Source: Serripes groenlandicus | Taxonomy: Eukaryota > Mollusca > Bivalvia > Cardiida > Cardiidae | Assembly: GCA_031761405.1 (NCBI GenBank) | Contig: JASEVX010000008.1 | Coordinates: forward strand, 71,373,664-71,437,663 | Length of the DNA: 64,000 bases | Direction: 5' to 3' | Shown here: positions 34,422 to 44,965 of the stretch, one piece after another | How the letters are laid out: every line of letters starts with the position of its first letter | Position numbering within the stretch: the stretch's first letter is position 1 | The notes under the pieces: generated by a model | What the model was told of the DNA's origin: nothing | Seen by the model: the letters and a program-made list of their open reading frames with translations, nothing else | Database searches by the model: none | Translations under genes and position numbers: made by a program

Positions 34422-34983
34422 GGTCGTACATATAGTACACCAGTCGTACATATAGTACACCAGTCGTACATATAGTACACCAGTCGTACATATAGTACAC
34501 CAGTCGTACATATAGTACACCAGTCGTACATATAGTACCCCAGTCGTACATATAGTACCCCAGTCGTACATATACTACACCAGTCGTACATATAGTACCC
34601 CAGTCGTACATATAGTACCCCAGTCGTACATATAGTACACCAGTCGTACATATAGTACACCAGTCGTACATATAGTACACCAGTCGTACATATAGTACAC
34701 CAGTCGTACATATAGTACCCAAGTCGTACATATAGTACACCAGTCGTACATATAGTACCCCAGTCGTACATATAGTACACCAGTCGTACATATAGTACCC
34801 CAGTCGTACATATAGTACACCAGTCGTACATATAGTACACCAGTCGTACATATAGTACACCAGTCGTACATATAGTACACCAGTCGTACATATAGTACAC
34901 CAGTCGTACATATAGTACCCCAGTCGTACATATAGTACCCCAGTCGTACATATAGTACCCCAGTCGTACATATAGTACCCCAG
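34422..34983. repeat. 20-bp tandem array, 28 units, no indels
   Basis: The unit CAGTCGTACATATAGTACAC repeats in exact 20-bp register for 28 units. Almost all variation is one site near the unit end (ACAC or ACCC), plus one TACTAC and one CAAGT change. GTACATATAGTAC is nearly palindromic. The unit has no stop on the minus strand in any frame, so three frames stay open (up to 236 codons, 20-residue period), not evidence of a gene. Confidence 0.97.
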
Positions 34984-35028
34984 GCCTTTTTCTATGCACT
35001 TTGGAAACAAGAATTTGCCCCTTTATTT

Positions 35029-37254
35029 GGCTCCGTACTGCCATGTCGTAAACTGGTCGAGGTTTGTTTACCTAGAGGCCCCGTACTGCCATGTCGTAAA
35101 CTCGTCAATGTGTGTTTACCAAGAGGCTCCGTACTGCCATGTCGTAAACTGGTCAAGGTCTGTTAACCTAGAGGCTCCGTACTGCCATGTCGTAAACTGG
35201 TCAAGGTCTGTATAACTAGAGGCTCCGTACTGCCATGTCGTAAACTGGTCCAGGTTTGTTTACCTAGAGGCTCCGTACTGCCATGTCGTAAACTGGTCGA
35301 GGTTTGTTTACCTAGAGGCTCCGTACTGCCATGTCGTAAACTGGTCGAGGTTGGTTTACTTAGAGGCTACGTACTGCCATGTCGTAAACTGGTCGAGGTT
35401 TGTTTACCTAGAGGCTCCGTACCCCCATGTCGTAAACTGGTCAAGATCTGTTATTCTAGAGGCTCCGTACTGCCATGTCGTAAACTGGTCAAGGTCTGTT
35501 AACCTAGAGGCTCCGTACTGCCATGTCGTAAACTGGTCAAGGTCTGTTAACCTAGAGGTTCCGTACTGCCATGTCGTAAACTGGTCAATGTCTGTTTACC
35601 TAGAGGCTCCGTACTGCCATGTCGTAAACTGGTCAAGGTCTGTTAACCTAGAGGCTCCGTACTGCCATGTCGTAAACTGGTCGAGGTTTGTTTACCTAGA
35701 GAAACGGTACCGCCATGTCGTAAACTGGTTGAGATTTATTTACCTATAGGCTTTGAACTGCTATGTCGTAATCTGGTAAAGGTTTGTTCACCAAGAGGCT
35801 CCGTACTGCCATGTCGTAAACTGATCAAGGTCTGTTAACCTAGAGGCTCCGTACTGCCATGTCTTAAACTGGTCGAGCTTTGTTTACTGCCACGTCGTCA
35901 ACTGGTCAAGGTATGTTAATCTAGGAGGCTCCGTACTGTCATGTCGTAAACTGGTAAAGGGCTGTTAACCTAGAGCCTCCGTACTGACATGTCGTAAACT
36001 GGTCAAGGTTTGTTTACCTAGAGATTGCGTACTGCCATGTCGTAAACTGGTCAATGTTTGTTTACCTACAGGCTCCGTACTGCCATGTCGTAAACTGGTC
36101 AATGTTTGTTTACCTAGAGGCTCCGTACTGCTATGTCGTAAACTGGTCAATGTTTGTTTACCTAGAGGCTCCCTACTGCCATGTCTTAAACCGATCGAGC
36201 TTTGTTTACCTAGAGATTCCGTACTGCCATGTCGTAAACTGGTCAATGTTTGTTTACCTAGAGGCTCCGTACTGCCATGTCGTAAACTGATCAAGGTTTG
36301 TTTACCTAGAAGCTCCGTACTGCCATGTCGTAAATTGGTCAATGTTTGTTTACCTAGAGGCTCCGTACTGCCATGTCGTAAACTGGTCAAGGTTTGTTTA
36401 CCTGGAGGCTCCGTATTGTCATGTCGTAAACTGATCAAGGTTTGTTTACCTGGAGGCTCCGTACTGCCATGTCGTAAACTGGTCAAGGTTTCTTAACCTA
36501 GAGGCTCCGTACTGCCATGTCGTTAACTGGTCAATGTTTGTTTACCTAGAGGCTCCGTACTGCCATGTCGTAAACTGGTCAATGTTTGTTTACCTAGAGG
36601 CTCCCTACTGCCATGTCTTAAACTGGTCGAGCTTTGTTTACCTAGAGATTCCGAACTGCCATGTCGTAAACTGGTCAATGTTTGTTTACCTAGAGGCTCC
36701 GTACTACCATGTCGTAAACTGGTCAAGGTTTGTTTACCTAGAAGCTCCATACTGCCATGTCGTAAACTGGTCAATGTTTGTTTACCTAGAGGCTCCGTAC
36801 TGCCATGTCGTAAACTGATCGAGGTTTGTTTACTTAGAGACTCCGTACTGCCATGTCGAAAAATGGTCGAGGTTTGTTTACCTAAAGGCTCCGTACTGCC
36901 ATGTCGTAAACTGGTCAAGGTCTGTTAACCTAGAGGCTCCGTACTGCCATGTTGTAAACTGGTCAAGGATTATTAATATAGAGGCTCCGTACTGCCATGT
37001 CGTAAACTGGTAAATGTTTGTTTACCTAGAGGCGCCGTACTGCCATGTCGTAAACTGGTCAAGGTTTGTTTACCTGGAGGCTCCGTATTGCCATGTCGTA
37101 AACTGGTCAAGGTTTCTTAACCTAGAGGCTCCGTACTGCCATGTCGTAAACTGGTCAATGTCTGTTTACCTAGAGGCTCCGTACTGCCATGTCGTTAACT
37201 GGTCAAGGTTTGTTTACCTAGAGGCTCCGTACTGACATGTCGAAAACTGCTCAA
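35029..37254. repeat. 48-bp tandem array, about 46 copies
   Basis: The monomer contains GGCTCCGTACTGCCATGTCG, TAAACTGGTCAAGG and TTTGTTTACCTAGA. Several subtypes (CAAGGTCTGTTAACC, CAATGTTTGTTTACC, CGAGGTTTG) are interspersed. A block of about 0.43 kb around 36050-36480 closely resembles 36530-36960. Open frames of 73-173 codons on both strands result from the 48-bp, stop-poor unit. Confidence 0.95.
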
Positions 37255-37264
37255 GGTTTATTAC

Positions 37265-37613
37265 AATCTCCTATTGCAGAGTGACCGTTCCTTGCACTCA
37301 CTTTCATCTCTGCAACAGGCTCAATGTCAAGAGTCTTGATGAAACATAATAACTGTATTTAAATTGACCTAGTTGTCACTGATGTAAGCACTAACCTTTT
37401 ACACTTGTGACAGGATCTTTTTCTAACTTTTGCTAATCAAAAACAAAGTATTTATTTAGCAAAAAGCTACGAACTACTTTTCGTTAGTTTTACAAATTTA
37501 AAGATTAATACATATGTTATGTAGTTCACCTATATAAAAAGTCTAGTGAAACCCGAAAGTAGCTCGAGCCTGTGACAGAGGTAAATGTAATCAACCGATA
37601 GTGTAAGAGAGTG
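37265..37613. mobile_element. Candidate insertion with 10-bp flanking duplication
   Basis: A 349-bp unique block splits the 48-bp array. GGTTTATTAC lies on both sides (37255-37264 and 37614-37623), and joining the flanks restores a near-normal monomer. Near the left end, GCAGAG (37276) and CTCTGC (37309) can pair. No long terminal inverted repeats and no clear Pol III boxes are seen, so the class is unknown. Confidence 0.55.
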
Positions 37614-37623
37614 GGTTTATTAC

Positions 37624-37775
37624 CCTAGAGGCTACGTACTGCCATGTCGTAAACTGGTCAAGGTCTGCTAACCTAGAGGCTCCGTACTGACATGTCGTAA
37701 ACTGGTCAAGGTCTGTTAACTTAGAGGCTCCATACTGACATGTCGTAAACTGTTTACCTACTGTACTGCCATGGA
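37624..37775. repeat. 48-bp array resumed after the insertion, about 3 copies
   Basis: Same monomer as the main array (CCTAGAGGCTACGTACTGCC onward), with the CTGACATGTCG variant in two units. It decays after 37760. Confidence 0.9.
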
Positions 37776-38030
37776 ATATCAGGAAAAGCTTTTTCACCGA
37801 TATACAGATGTAGCGATGTAGATAGATGTGGATTTCACTAGATTATAATTCAGTTTACACGAGGTGACGTTTAATTGTAAACAGTTTATATATTGTGATA
37901 ACGAACCAATTTATAAGAATTCGTATAAACGTTTTTGTATCCAGAGAGTGAGTCGACTACGAACTGACAATATTCAAACATAACGGTGTTCTTAAAATCC
38001 AATATCTTAGACTAAGATTTTGTTCATAAA
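37776..38030. other. AT-rich spacer
   Basis: No feature supported. Confidence 0.35.
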
Positions 38031-38240
38031 CTTTGAATCTTAGACTTCGTCCCTAAACTCAAAAATATATTAGATTGTATTAGACTGTTTTCATAAACTC
38101 AATACCTTAGACTGCGTTCCTAAACTCAATACTATAGACTGGGTTCTTCAAATCAATATCTTAGACTGCGTTCCTAAACTCAATACTTTAGACTGTGATC
38201 TTTAAATCAATATCTTAGACTGCGTTCCTAAAAGTCGGAT
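38030..38240. repeat. Degenerate tandem repeat, about 27-30 bp
   Basis: CTTAGACTGCGTTCCTAAAC then TCAATA recurs about eight times with substitutions and indels. A stray unit lies at about 38674-38710, so the array once extended further or was interrupted. Confidence 0.75.
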
Positions 38241-38813
38241 TACGCCAAATACATCCGCGGACATGCAGATCTACGCCAAATAGTCCCTAAAAAAACCTTT
38301 GTTTGCGTAGAAATGAGTGTATACCATCACCAGAAAGCATTGAATATATGACACTGAGTTTAAATTCATTGTAAATGTATACAGGATGCACTGGAAATGA
38401 TTGATTTTATCACTTTTAATATTTTGACCTTGTTTGAAAGTGAAAGTAGAGAACGTTAAACACCGGGTTTTTTCCGGTAGCTATTTTCGCCTGGTGAATT
38501 ATTTCTTGCATAACGCATGACACCCTATTCTTTTTGGATTGTTTTAAAGCGTAAAGGTAACTCTTTCAAATGATAAACGTTGTTCTATATGAGAAACGCT
38601 TAGAAAGTGCGACAATTGAGGATTGAAACTGGTCGATTTACATGGATCCAAAGATGGAATTTATATGGTGTATTGTAACCCAAACTCAATACCTTAGACT
38701 ATGTTCCTTAACTGATTACACCTTCATAAACGTTTTACCCTACACTGTTTTCCTTATCGTTATATTTACGTCACTCGTCTTCCACCAATGTCTATTCGGT
38801 AAGGTAGCTAGTA
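38241..38813. other. Spacer, one stray repeat unit
   Basis: Apart from the stray 27-30-bp unit near 38680, nothing is recognised. Confidence 0.4.
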
Positions 38814-39318
38814 CAGTGTGTGTATACCACGTGACTTTGACGTCACAAATGCTACGGCGGACAACACTTTTTTACTTCGGTTTAGAAAAAAAAACAAAGG
38901 TAACTTTTTTATTTCTTCATACTTTTTAATGAAACATGGCGCAGTCTACGCCGCTTACAGAGCCCTATCTTCGGTTTTAAATGGAGTTTGATTAGTGGTT
39001 TAGTTTCTTCAAACACTTCGATGAACCTTTTCTCAAACTTTCTCAAACTTTACTAAAATCGCCGACAGCCGGAGCATTATCTAAACTGGATATTGAGAAC
39101 AGGTTCGTCGAAGTGTTTGAAAAAACTAGACCACCAATCAAACTCCTGTAAAAAAACGGAGATAGGACATTGTAAGCGACGTAGACTGCGTCATCTTTCA
39201 TTAAAAATGGTGCAGAAATAAAAAAAGTTACCATTGTTTTTACTTCTTATCAAGAGTAATTATTGCTGTCTGACGGTGCAAATATGACGTCAAAAGTCAC
39301 GTGATATACACACACTAG
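38814..39318. mobile_element. Foldback MITE family D copy 1, about 505 bp
   Basis: The element is nearly palindromic over its length. CAGTGTGTGTATACC at the left opposes GATATACACACACTAG at the right, followed inward by CACGTGACTTTGACGTCA and its inverse, and then by >150 bp of weaker complementarity. The centre (about 39055-39080) holds CGCCGACAGCCGGAGCATTA. TA lies outside each end and the termini start CAGT, loosely recalling Tc1/mariner derivatives; that assignment is uncertain. Non-coding. Confidence 0.75.
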
Positions 39319-39770
39319 TAACATGGGTAAAACTGCTGCGAGAAATTAAAGAAACACGTTATGTGGACATGCCGCCGTAATATATCGTAGAAAATTTAAA
39401 TTAAGCATACATACATTCATGACATCCTTATTCTCGCGCTATTCTACGGTGACTTTGTATTATCAGTCGATTTTGAAATATTTTCTATATATAGATTCAT
39501 TTTTGGCTCACGACTTGCGTAAAACAGAAATACCTTAAACTCCAATAAAGAAATTCAACCAATCAATAAATCAATTCTTTAGAATAATAATAATAACAAT
39601 AAGTACCGTCCGTACTTTGATTCTTATATTTCTATCAACCCACCAAATCTTGAGACTCATTTTCCAGCCGTTCTCACCCCGCGGTATATACCAAATCACT
39701 TCATTACATAAACCGTTTATCTCGACGTGCCATCAAAACGCCTGGTTTACTGGAAGATATACACTTTCCT
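39319..39770. other. AT-rich spacer
   Basis: No repeat or gene supported; an AATAATAATAATAAC tract lies at about 39583. Confidence 0.4.
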
Positions 39771-39982
39771 ACATACAACATTATTATGCAGCAGACGACT
39801 TTGAAAACTTCTAGACAAAACAGGGAATCTCTCTAGAAAGTAAAGTATGATTATTGAATCGTATTGAAATCATTACGGCAAAAAGGATCAATTGTTTATT
39901 ATAAGTCAGTTATTCCTTTGCCGCACTAATTTCAAAAGTCGTCTGCTGCATAGACGTCAGAATGCGTCTGCATGGGGGAAAT
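39771..39982. mobile_element. MITE family C copy
   Basis: ACTTTCCTACATACAAC at the left and GCATGGGGGAAATAATTAA at the right. GCAGCAGACGACTTTG and AAGTCGTCTGCTGC oppose each other, with ATTACGGCAAAAAGG / CCTTTGCCGCACTAAT in the centre. Confidence 0.65.
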
Positions 39983-40014
39983 AATTAAAAGAGAGAAAAA
40001 TGATGACTGATCCT

Positions 40015-40075
40015 TAACCCTTCCCCACATACAACCTCATGTTGACACTGTGGATTCGTTGTATGTGGGAAAGTG
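40015..40075. mobile_element. Minimal foldback element related to MITE family C termini
   Basis: TTAACCCTTCCCCACATACAA at the left pairs with GTTGTATGTGGGAAAG at the right across a loop of about 25 bp. It looks like two family C ends with almost no interior. Confidence 0.55.
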
Positions 40076-40114
40076 GGAACGTGGTTCTTTTATATAACAT
40101 GTCATGTAAGCTAA

Positions 40115-40785
40115 CGACTGTATACCATTTTGGCTAACGATTGTATATTAGTTTAGCTCACGGATGTATACCATTAAACTGTATACCATTTGACTGTATA
40201 CCATTAGACTGTATACCATTTGACTGAATACCATTATACTGTATACTATTAGACTGTATGCCATTAGACTGTATACCATTAGGCTGTATACTATTATACT
40301 GTATACCATTAGACTGTATACCATTAGGCTATAACATTAGACGGTATACCATTTGACTGTATACCATTAGACTGTATACCATTAGACTGTATACCATTTG
40401 ACTGTATACCATTATACTGTATACCATTAAGCTATATACCATTAGACTGTATACCATTATACTCTATACCATTAGACTGTATACCATTAGACTGTATATC
40501 ATTAGACTGTATACCATTGGACTGTATACCATTTGACTGTATACCATTAGACTGTATACCATTAGACTGTATACCATTGGACTGTATACCATTATACTGT
40601 ATACCATTTTGCTGTATACCATTTTGCGCTGTATACCATTATACCGTATACCATTAGACTGTATACCATTAGACTGTTTACCATTTGACTGTTTACCATT
40701 TGACTGTATACCATTAGACTGTATATCATTAGACTGTATACTATTAGACTGCATACCATTAGACTGTATACCATTTTGCGGGAAA
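40115..40785. repeat. 15-bp tandem array, about 42 copies
   Basis: The unit is GACTGTATACCATTA with TTTGACT, TTATACT and TTAGGCT variants. GTATAC within each unit is a palindrome. As a multiple of three it gives frames with five-residue periods on both strands (for example 40464-40754), rejected. Confidence 0.93.
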
Positions 40786-40944
40786 AGCAGACCTCGATCG
40801 CCTCATCATATCGAAATAATATGTTAGTTTGTGTTTGGTGCTTGTATGCAAAAAAGTAAGTGCAATTTTCAGCAGATACGGATTTTCTTATAAAATGTAT
40901 CAAAGTCGGAAATACATATTGAGCCCGTCAATACTTTTTGTTAT

Positions 40945-41000
40945 GTGTTTTATACCGTCTTCAACAATTGGTCAGACATATCACTGTGTCAATGGGAAAA
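40945..41000 (-). mobile_element. SINE core fragment
   Basis: TTTTATACCGTCTTCAACAA followed by CAGACATATCACTGTGTC resembles the minus-strand SINE core. No head or tail is present. It lies inside a 77-codon frame that is therefore not a gene. Confidence 0.4.
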
Positions 41001-41500
41001 GAAACACGTTGGCATTTCGGATCAGATTAGGCTGTAATTCTGCTCTATCTTATCATAAGTGAGACAGAACCGTATCATAATCTTGTGTAAGTAAAATGGG
41101 GACAGTGTATACTTAAATCAGACTATGGGAACGCACTGTCTGATCTGATTATATGTTGGTTCGCCTAAGCCAACTTGTACATTTCCACGTAAACGGTCAG
41201 GCGTTGTGTACTTATCTCGTAGGAGCCCGCACAAATAAAAGGCAGATTTAGCTGAATTTTATTTCATGCGGAAAACGTTTACCATTTTCTACGAAGCAAC
41301 ATACGACTAAGAAAAATATCAGAATATGTCAAATCTCGATCAATGATAGTAAAAAAGCTTTTGGGAACATAGTTGAAAACAACGAAATCCCTGAAAAGGA
41401 GAATGCTTCTTGATGTTAGAAAGTGTTCAATCGTTTACTGTTGTAAATGTGTCTAATTGTGTTTACATGTGGGACAGGATTAATATATCCCCAACATGAC
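41001..41500. other. Spacer without features
   Basis: Unique AT-rich sequence. The last part (41430-41500) begins to show the TGTCTACATGTGGGA words of the next array. Confidence 0.4.
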
Positions 41501-42330
41501 ATCAAACTTAATTTATCCCCCTGAATGATGTGTAACTGTGTCTACATGTGGGAAAGGGTATAAATATATTCCAATAATGGTGTCTTAATGTGTCTACATG
41601 TGGGAAGGGTTAATTCATTCCAATAATGGTGTCTTAATGTGTCTACATGTGGGAAGGGTTAATTAATTCCAATAATGGTGTCTTAATGTGTCTACATGTG
41701 GGAAGGGTTAATTCATTCCAATAATGGTGTCTTAATGTGTCTACATGTGGGAAGGGTTAATTCATTCCAATAATGGTGTATTAATGTGTCTACATGTGGG
41801 AAAGGGTATAAATATATGCCAATAATGGTGTCTTAATGTGTCTACATGTTGGAAAGAGTAAATATATTCCCAGAATGATGTCTACATACGTCAACATGTG
41901 GGAAAGGGCAATTCTATTCCCAGAATGGTGTCTAAATATGTCTAAACGTGTCTAAATATGTCTACATGGTGGAAAGGGCAATACTATTCCCAGAATGATG
42001 TATAAATATGTCTATATGTGGGAAAGGACAATTATATTTCCAGAATATTGTCTAAATATGTCTACATGGTGGAAAGGGTAAATATATTCCCAGAATGATG
42101 TCTAAATATGTCTACATGTTGGAAAGGGTTAATCTATTCCCAGAATATTGTCTTAATATGTCTACATGTTGGAAAAGGTAAATCTATTCCCAAAATGGTG
42201 TCTAAATATGTCTACAGGTTGGAAAGGGCAAATCTATTCCTAGAATATTTTCTAAATATGTCTACATGTGGATTTATCTATATCCAGTATAATGTCTGAC
42301 ATCGTTTCCATGGTGGGAAGGGTTGATCTA
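41500..42330. repeat. 49-55-bp tandem array resembling MITE C termini, about 16 copies
   Basis: AATGTGTCTACATGTGGGAA then GGGTTAATTCATTCC repeats with exact 49-bp spacing in 41560-41770, and with longer, variable units to the right (TATTCCCAGAATGATGTC subtype). GTCTACATGTGGGAAAGGG followed by TTAA matches the right terminus of family C MITEs plus their TTAA target. Confidence 0.9.
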
Positions 42331-42399
42331 GCCCGAGATATAATTATATAGTTCTTAGAATGTTGGAGAAATCAAGTGCTGATAGCGCTATCACCCGCA

Positions 42400-42690
42400 G
42401 TGTTATTAACCCTCCCCCGTATATTGTTGTTGGGTTTTAAGTTTTAGACTTTCAATAACATATGTGTCATATAATTAAATCATTTTGATAAAGATGTTTT
42501 TAAATCAGAAGAGAAGCACATTGACCGATATGTTTTTGTTGTTTGATCATGTATTGCTATAAGTGACTAATGACAGAAAAAACATCTTGTTAAAAAAGTT
42601 GTACAAAAAGTACAATGAATAATTTCTTCTTGTTTTTCAAAAGTGTCTGCTGCAGAGACGTTCAACGTCTTCATGTGGGAAAAGGTTAAA
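42400..42690. mobile_element. MITE family C copy next to the derived array
   Basis: Left end TTAACCCTCCCCCGTATA; right part GTGTCTGCTGCAGAGACG, then CATGTGGGAAAAGG followed by TTAA. The centre is expanded with AT-rich sequence. Confidence 0.55.
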
Positions 42691-42847
42691 TGGAACAATG
42701 GCAACACAGTTGGAATTATACCTTTTTTTCATTGAAATCGAATTGTTGAATAAACCGCAAGATCAAAAATCAGCAGCAAAACATGCAAAAACGTCTACTT
42801 TTCTTTACTTTGACTGGGTAAATAGACACCTTTATATTTCACTAGTA

Positions 42848-44440
42848 CCGAGTCGGTAGTGCAGTGGTAGAGCGTATACGCTTCGGGTTTGGAAGGTCGC
42901 GAATTCGATACCCAAACCGGGTCAAAAAATAAGTGATAATAATGGATAGCCATCCCTCTTTGGCGCTCAGAATTGTGGGGTTAACATTAAGCCTGACACG
43001 CTGGTGTCAGTATAAACGGACTAGTATAACTGATATTGGACAGAGGAAACGCCGTGATAAAACTGATGGTGTCAGTATAAACGGACCAGTATAACTGATA
43101 TTGGACAGAGGAAACGCCGTGATAAAACTGATGGTGTCAGTATAAACGGACCAGTATAACTGATATTGGACAGAGGAAACGCCGTGATAAAACTGATGGT
43201 GTCAGTATAAACGGACCAGTATAACTGATATTGGACAGAGGAAACGCCGTGATAAAACTGATGGTTTCAGTATAAACGGACCAGTATAACTGATATTGTA
43301 CACAGGAAACGCCGTGATATAACTTATGGTGTCAGTATAAACGGCCCAGTATAACTGATATTGGACACAGAAAACGCCGCGATATAACTGATTGCTGTCA
43401 GTATAAACGGCCCAGTATAACTGATATCGGACACATAAAACGCCGTGATATAACTGATGGTGTTAGTATAAACGGACTAGAATAACTGATATCGGACACA
43501 GGAAATGCCGTGATATAACTGATGGTGTCAGGATAAACAGACCAGTAGAACTGGTATTGCACACATGAAACGCCGTGATATAACTGAAGGTGTCCGGATA
43601 AACGGACCAGTACAACTGGTATTACACAGCAAACGCCGAGATATAACTGAGTGTGTCAGGATAAACAGACCAGTAGAACTGGTATTGCACACAGGAAACG
43701 CCGTGATATAACTGAAGGTTTCCGGATAAACGGACCAGTAGAACTGGTATTGCACACAGAAAACGCCGTGATATAACTGATGGTGTAAACGGACAAGTAT
43801 AACTGGTATTGGACACAGGAAATGCCGTGATATAACTGCCGGTGTCAGGATAAACGGACAAGTACAACTGGTATTGCACACATGAAACGCCGAGATATAA
43901 CTGCTGGTGATAAGATAAACGGACCAGTATAACTGGTATTGCACACGGGAAACGCCGTGATATAACGGACCAGTAGAACTAGTATTTCACACAGGAAACG
44001 GCGTGATATAACTGAAGGTTTCCGGATAAACGGACCAGTAGAACTGGTATTGCACACAGGAAATGCCGTAATATAACTGCTGGTATCAGGATAAACGGAC
44101 AAGTACAACTGGTATTGCACACAGGACACGCCGAGATATAACTGCTGGTATTAGGATAAACGGACCAGTATAACTTGTATTGCACATAGGAAACGCCGAG
44201 ATATAACTGCTGGTGACAAGATGAACGGACCAGTATAACTGGTATTGCACACAGGAATGGCCGTGCTATAACTGCTGGTGTTAGGATAAACGGACCAGTA
44301 TAACTGGTATTGCACACAGGAAACGCCGTAATATAACTGATGGTGTCAGGATAAACGGACCAATATAACTGGTATTTCACACAGGAAACACCGTGATATA
44401 AATAAATCTTTGTAAACCGGTGTAAAACAATCAAAACCAA
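42848..44440 (+). mobile_element. SINE expanded internally by a 65-bp array
   Basis: The tRNA-like head has an A box matching the consensus at every constrained position, TAGTGCAGTGG (42857-42867), and a B-box-like GAATTCGATACC (42901-42912), 33 bp apart. The body (CCATCCCTCTTTGGCGCTCAG) runs into the 65-bp array, which ends in CACCGTGATATAAATAAATC and a CAATCAAAACCAACAC tail. All parts are in plus orientation. Confidence 0.75.
43004..44402 (+). repeat. 65-bp tandem array of SINE core, about 21 copies
   Basis: GTCAG spacing is 65 bp (43006, 43071, 43136). The monomer is GTCAGTATAAACGGACCAG, TATAACTGATATTGGACA, then GAGGAAACGCCGTGATATAACTG in part. The last block is the SINE core on the plus strand. 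The first four units are almost identical; from about 43500 a TGGTATTGCACACAGGAAAC subtype takes over. Confidence 0.93.
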
Positions 44441-44965
44441 CACATAGTTTAAAGTAGTGGAGTTCAGTTTGACTTTTTCAGGAGCGGAGGTTATGTTGTG
44501 TATTTTGTAAACAAGTGTATTATTGACGCCGCGTGGGAGCGCGGCGTCAGTATGGGATAGGTTTTAATTTTGTACCATGGGGTGACGTAATCGAAAAGGG
44601 AGAAACCAATGTTATTATTGTTAAAAAAACCTCTGTTGTTTGATTGAAAAAAACAACCTTTATGAATCAATAAATTGTATTAACTGATTTAAGAAACAAC
44701 AAGATACAAAATACGTTTGTCTTCTACCGTTATTACAAAACTTTATACACATTTAATTTGTATTTAATAACTTTTCCCCAACTGTCTAGGCTACGCTGTT
44801 TTTGATTGTTTGGTTTACGGCCCTGACCCAATTCATCAAAGCTCAGAGAAAAAGTTCACTTTTCCCAAACTTTCTAGGCTACGCGTTTTTAATTGTTTAG
44901 TTTACGGGCTCAAAATTCGCCGGATGTTTTTGCCTATTCATAAAAGTGTGTGAAGTTGGCAGAGC
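44441..44965. other. Spacer with hairpin and a short direct duplication
   Basis: Holds the GC-rich hairpin at 44525 and a diverged direct repeat. CTTTTCCCCAACTGTCTAGG at 44771 recurs as CTTTTCCCAAACTTTCTAGG at 44859 (offset 88 bp), and similarity runs about 52 bp in each copy. Confidence 0.55.
44525..44548. repeat. GC-rich perfect hairpin, 9-bp stem
   Basis: GACGCCGCG and CGCGGCGTC pair perfectly around the loop TGGGAG. The surroundings are AT-rich, so it stands out. It has no CTRR terminus nearby, so a Helitron end is not supported. Confidence 0.7.

Noticed and set aside
34300..35044. Y/C/T-rich minus-strand frames of 208-236 codons
   Set aside because: 20-bp unit with no stop in any minus frame; three overlapping frames are equally open.
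35351..36918. Frames of 73-173 codons in the 48-bp array, both strands
   Set aside because: Same mechanism; subtypes with TTAA introduce stops at random places.
38814..39318. LTR retrotransposon or solo LTR
   Set aside because: The repeats are inverted, not direct, and there is no TG...CA end pair or primer-binding site.
40829..41062. 77-codon plus frame with a hydrophobic stretch
   Set aside because: Contains a SINE core fragment; hydrophobicity reflects T-rich DNA.
42848..42920. Functional tRNA gene
   Set aside because: Good A box and partial B box but no convincing acceptor-stem pairing; it is continuous with SINE body sequence.
44525..44560. Helitron 3' end
   Set aside because: The hairpin is present but no CTRR follows it on either strand and no 5' TC end was found.
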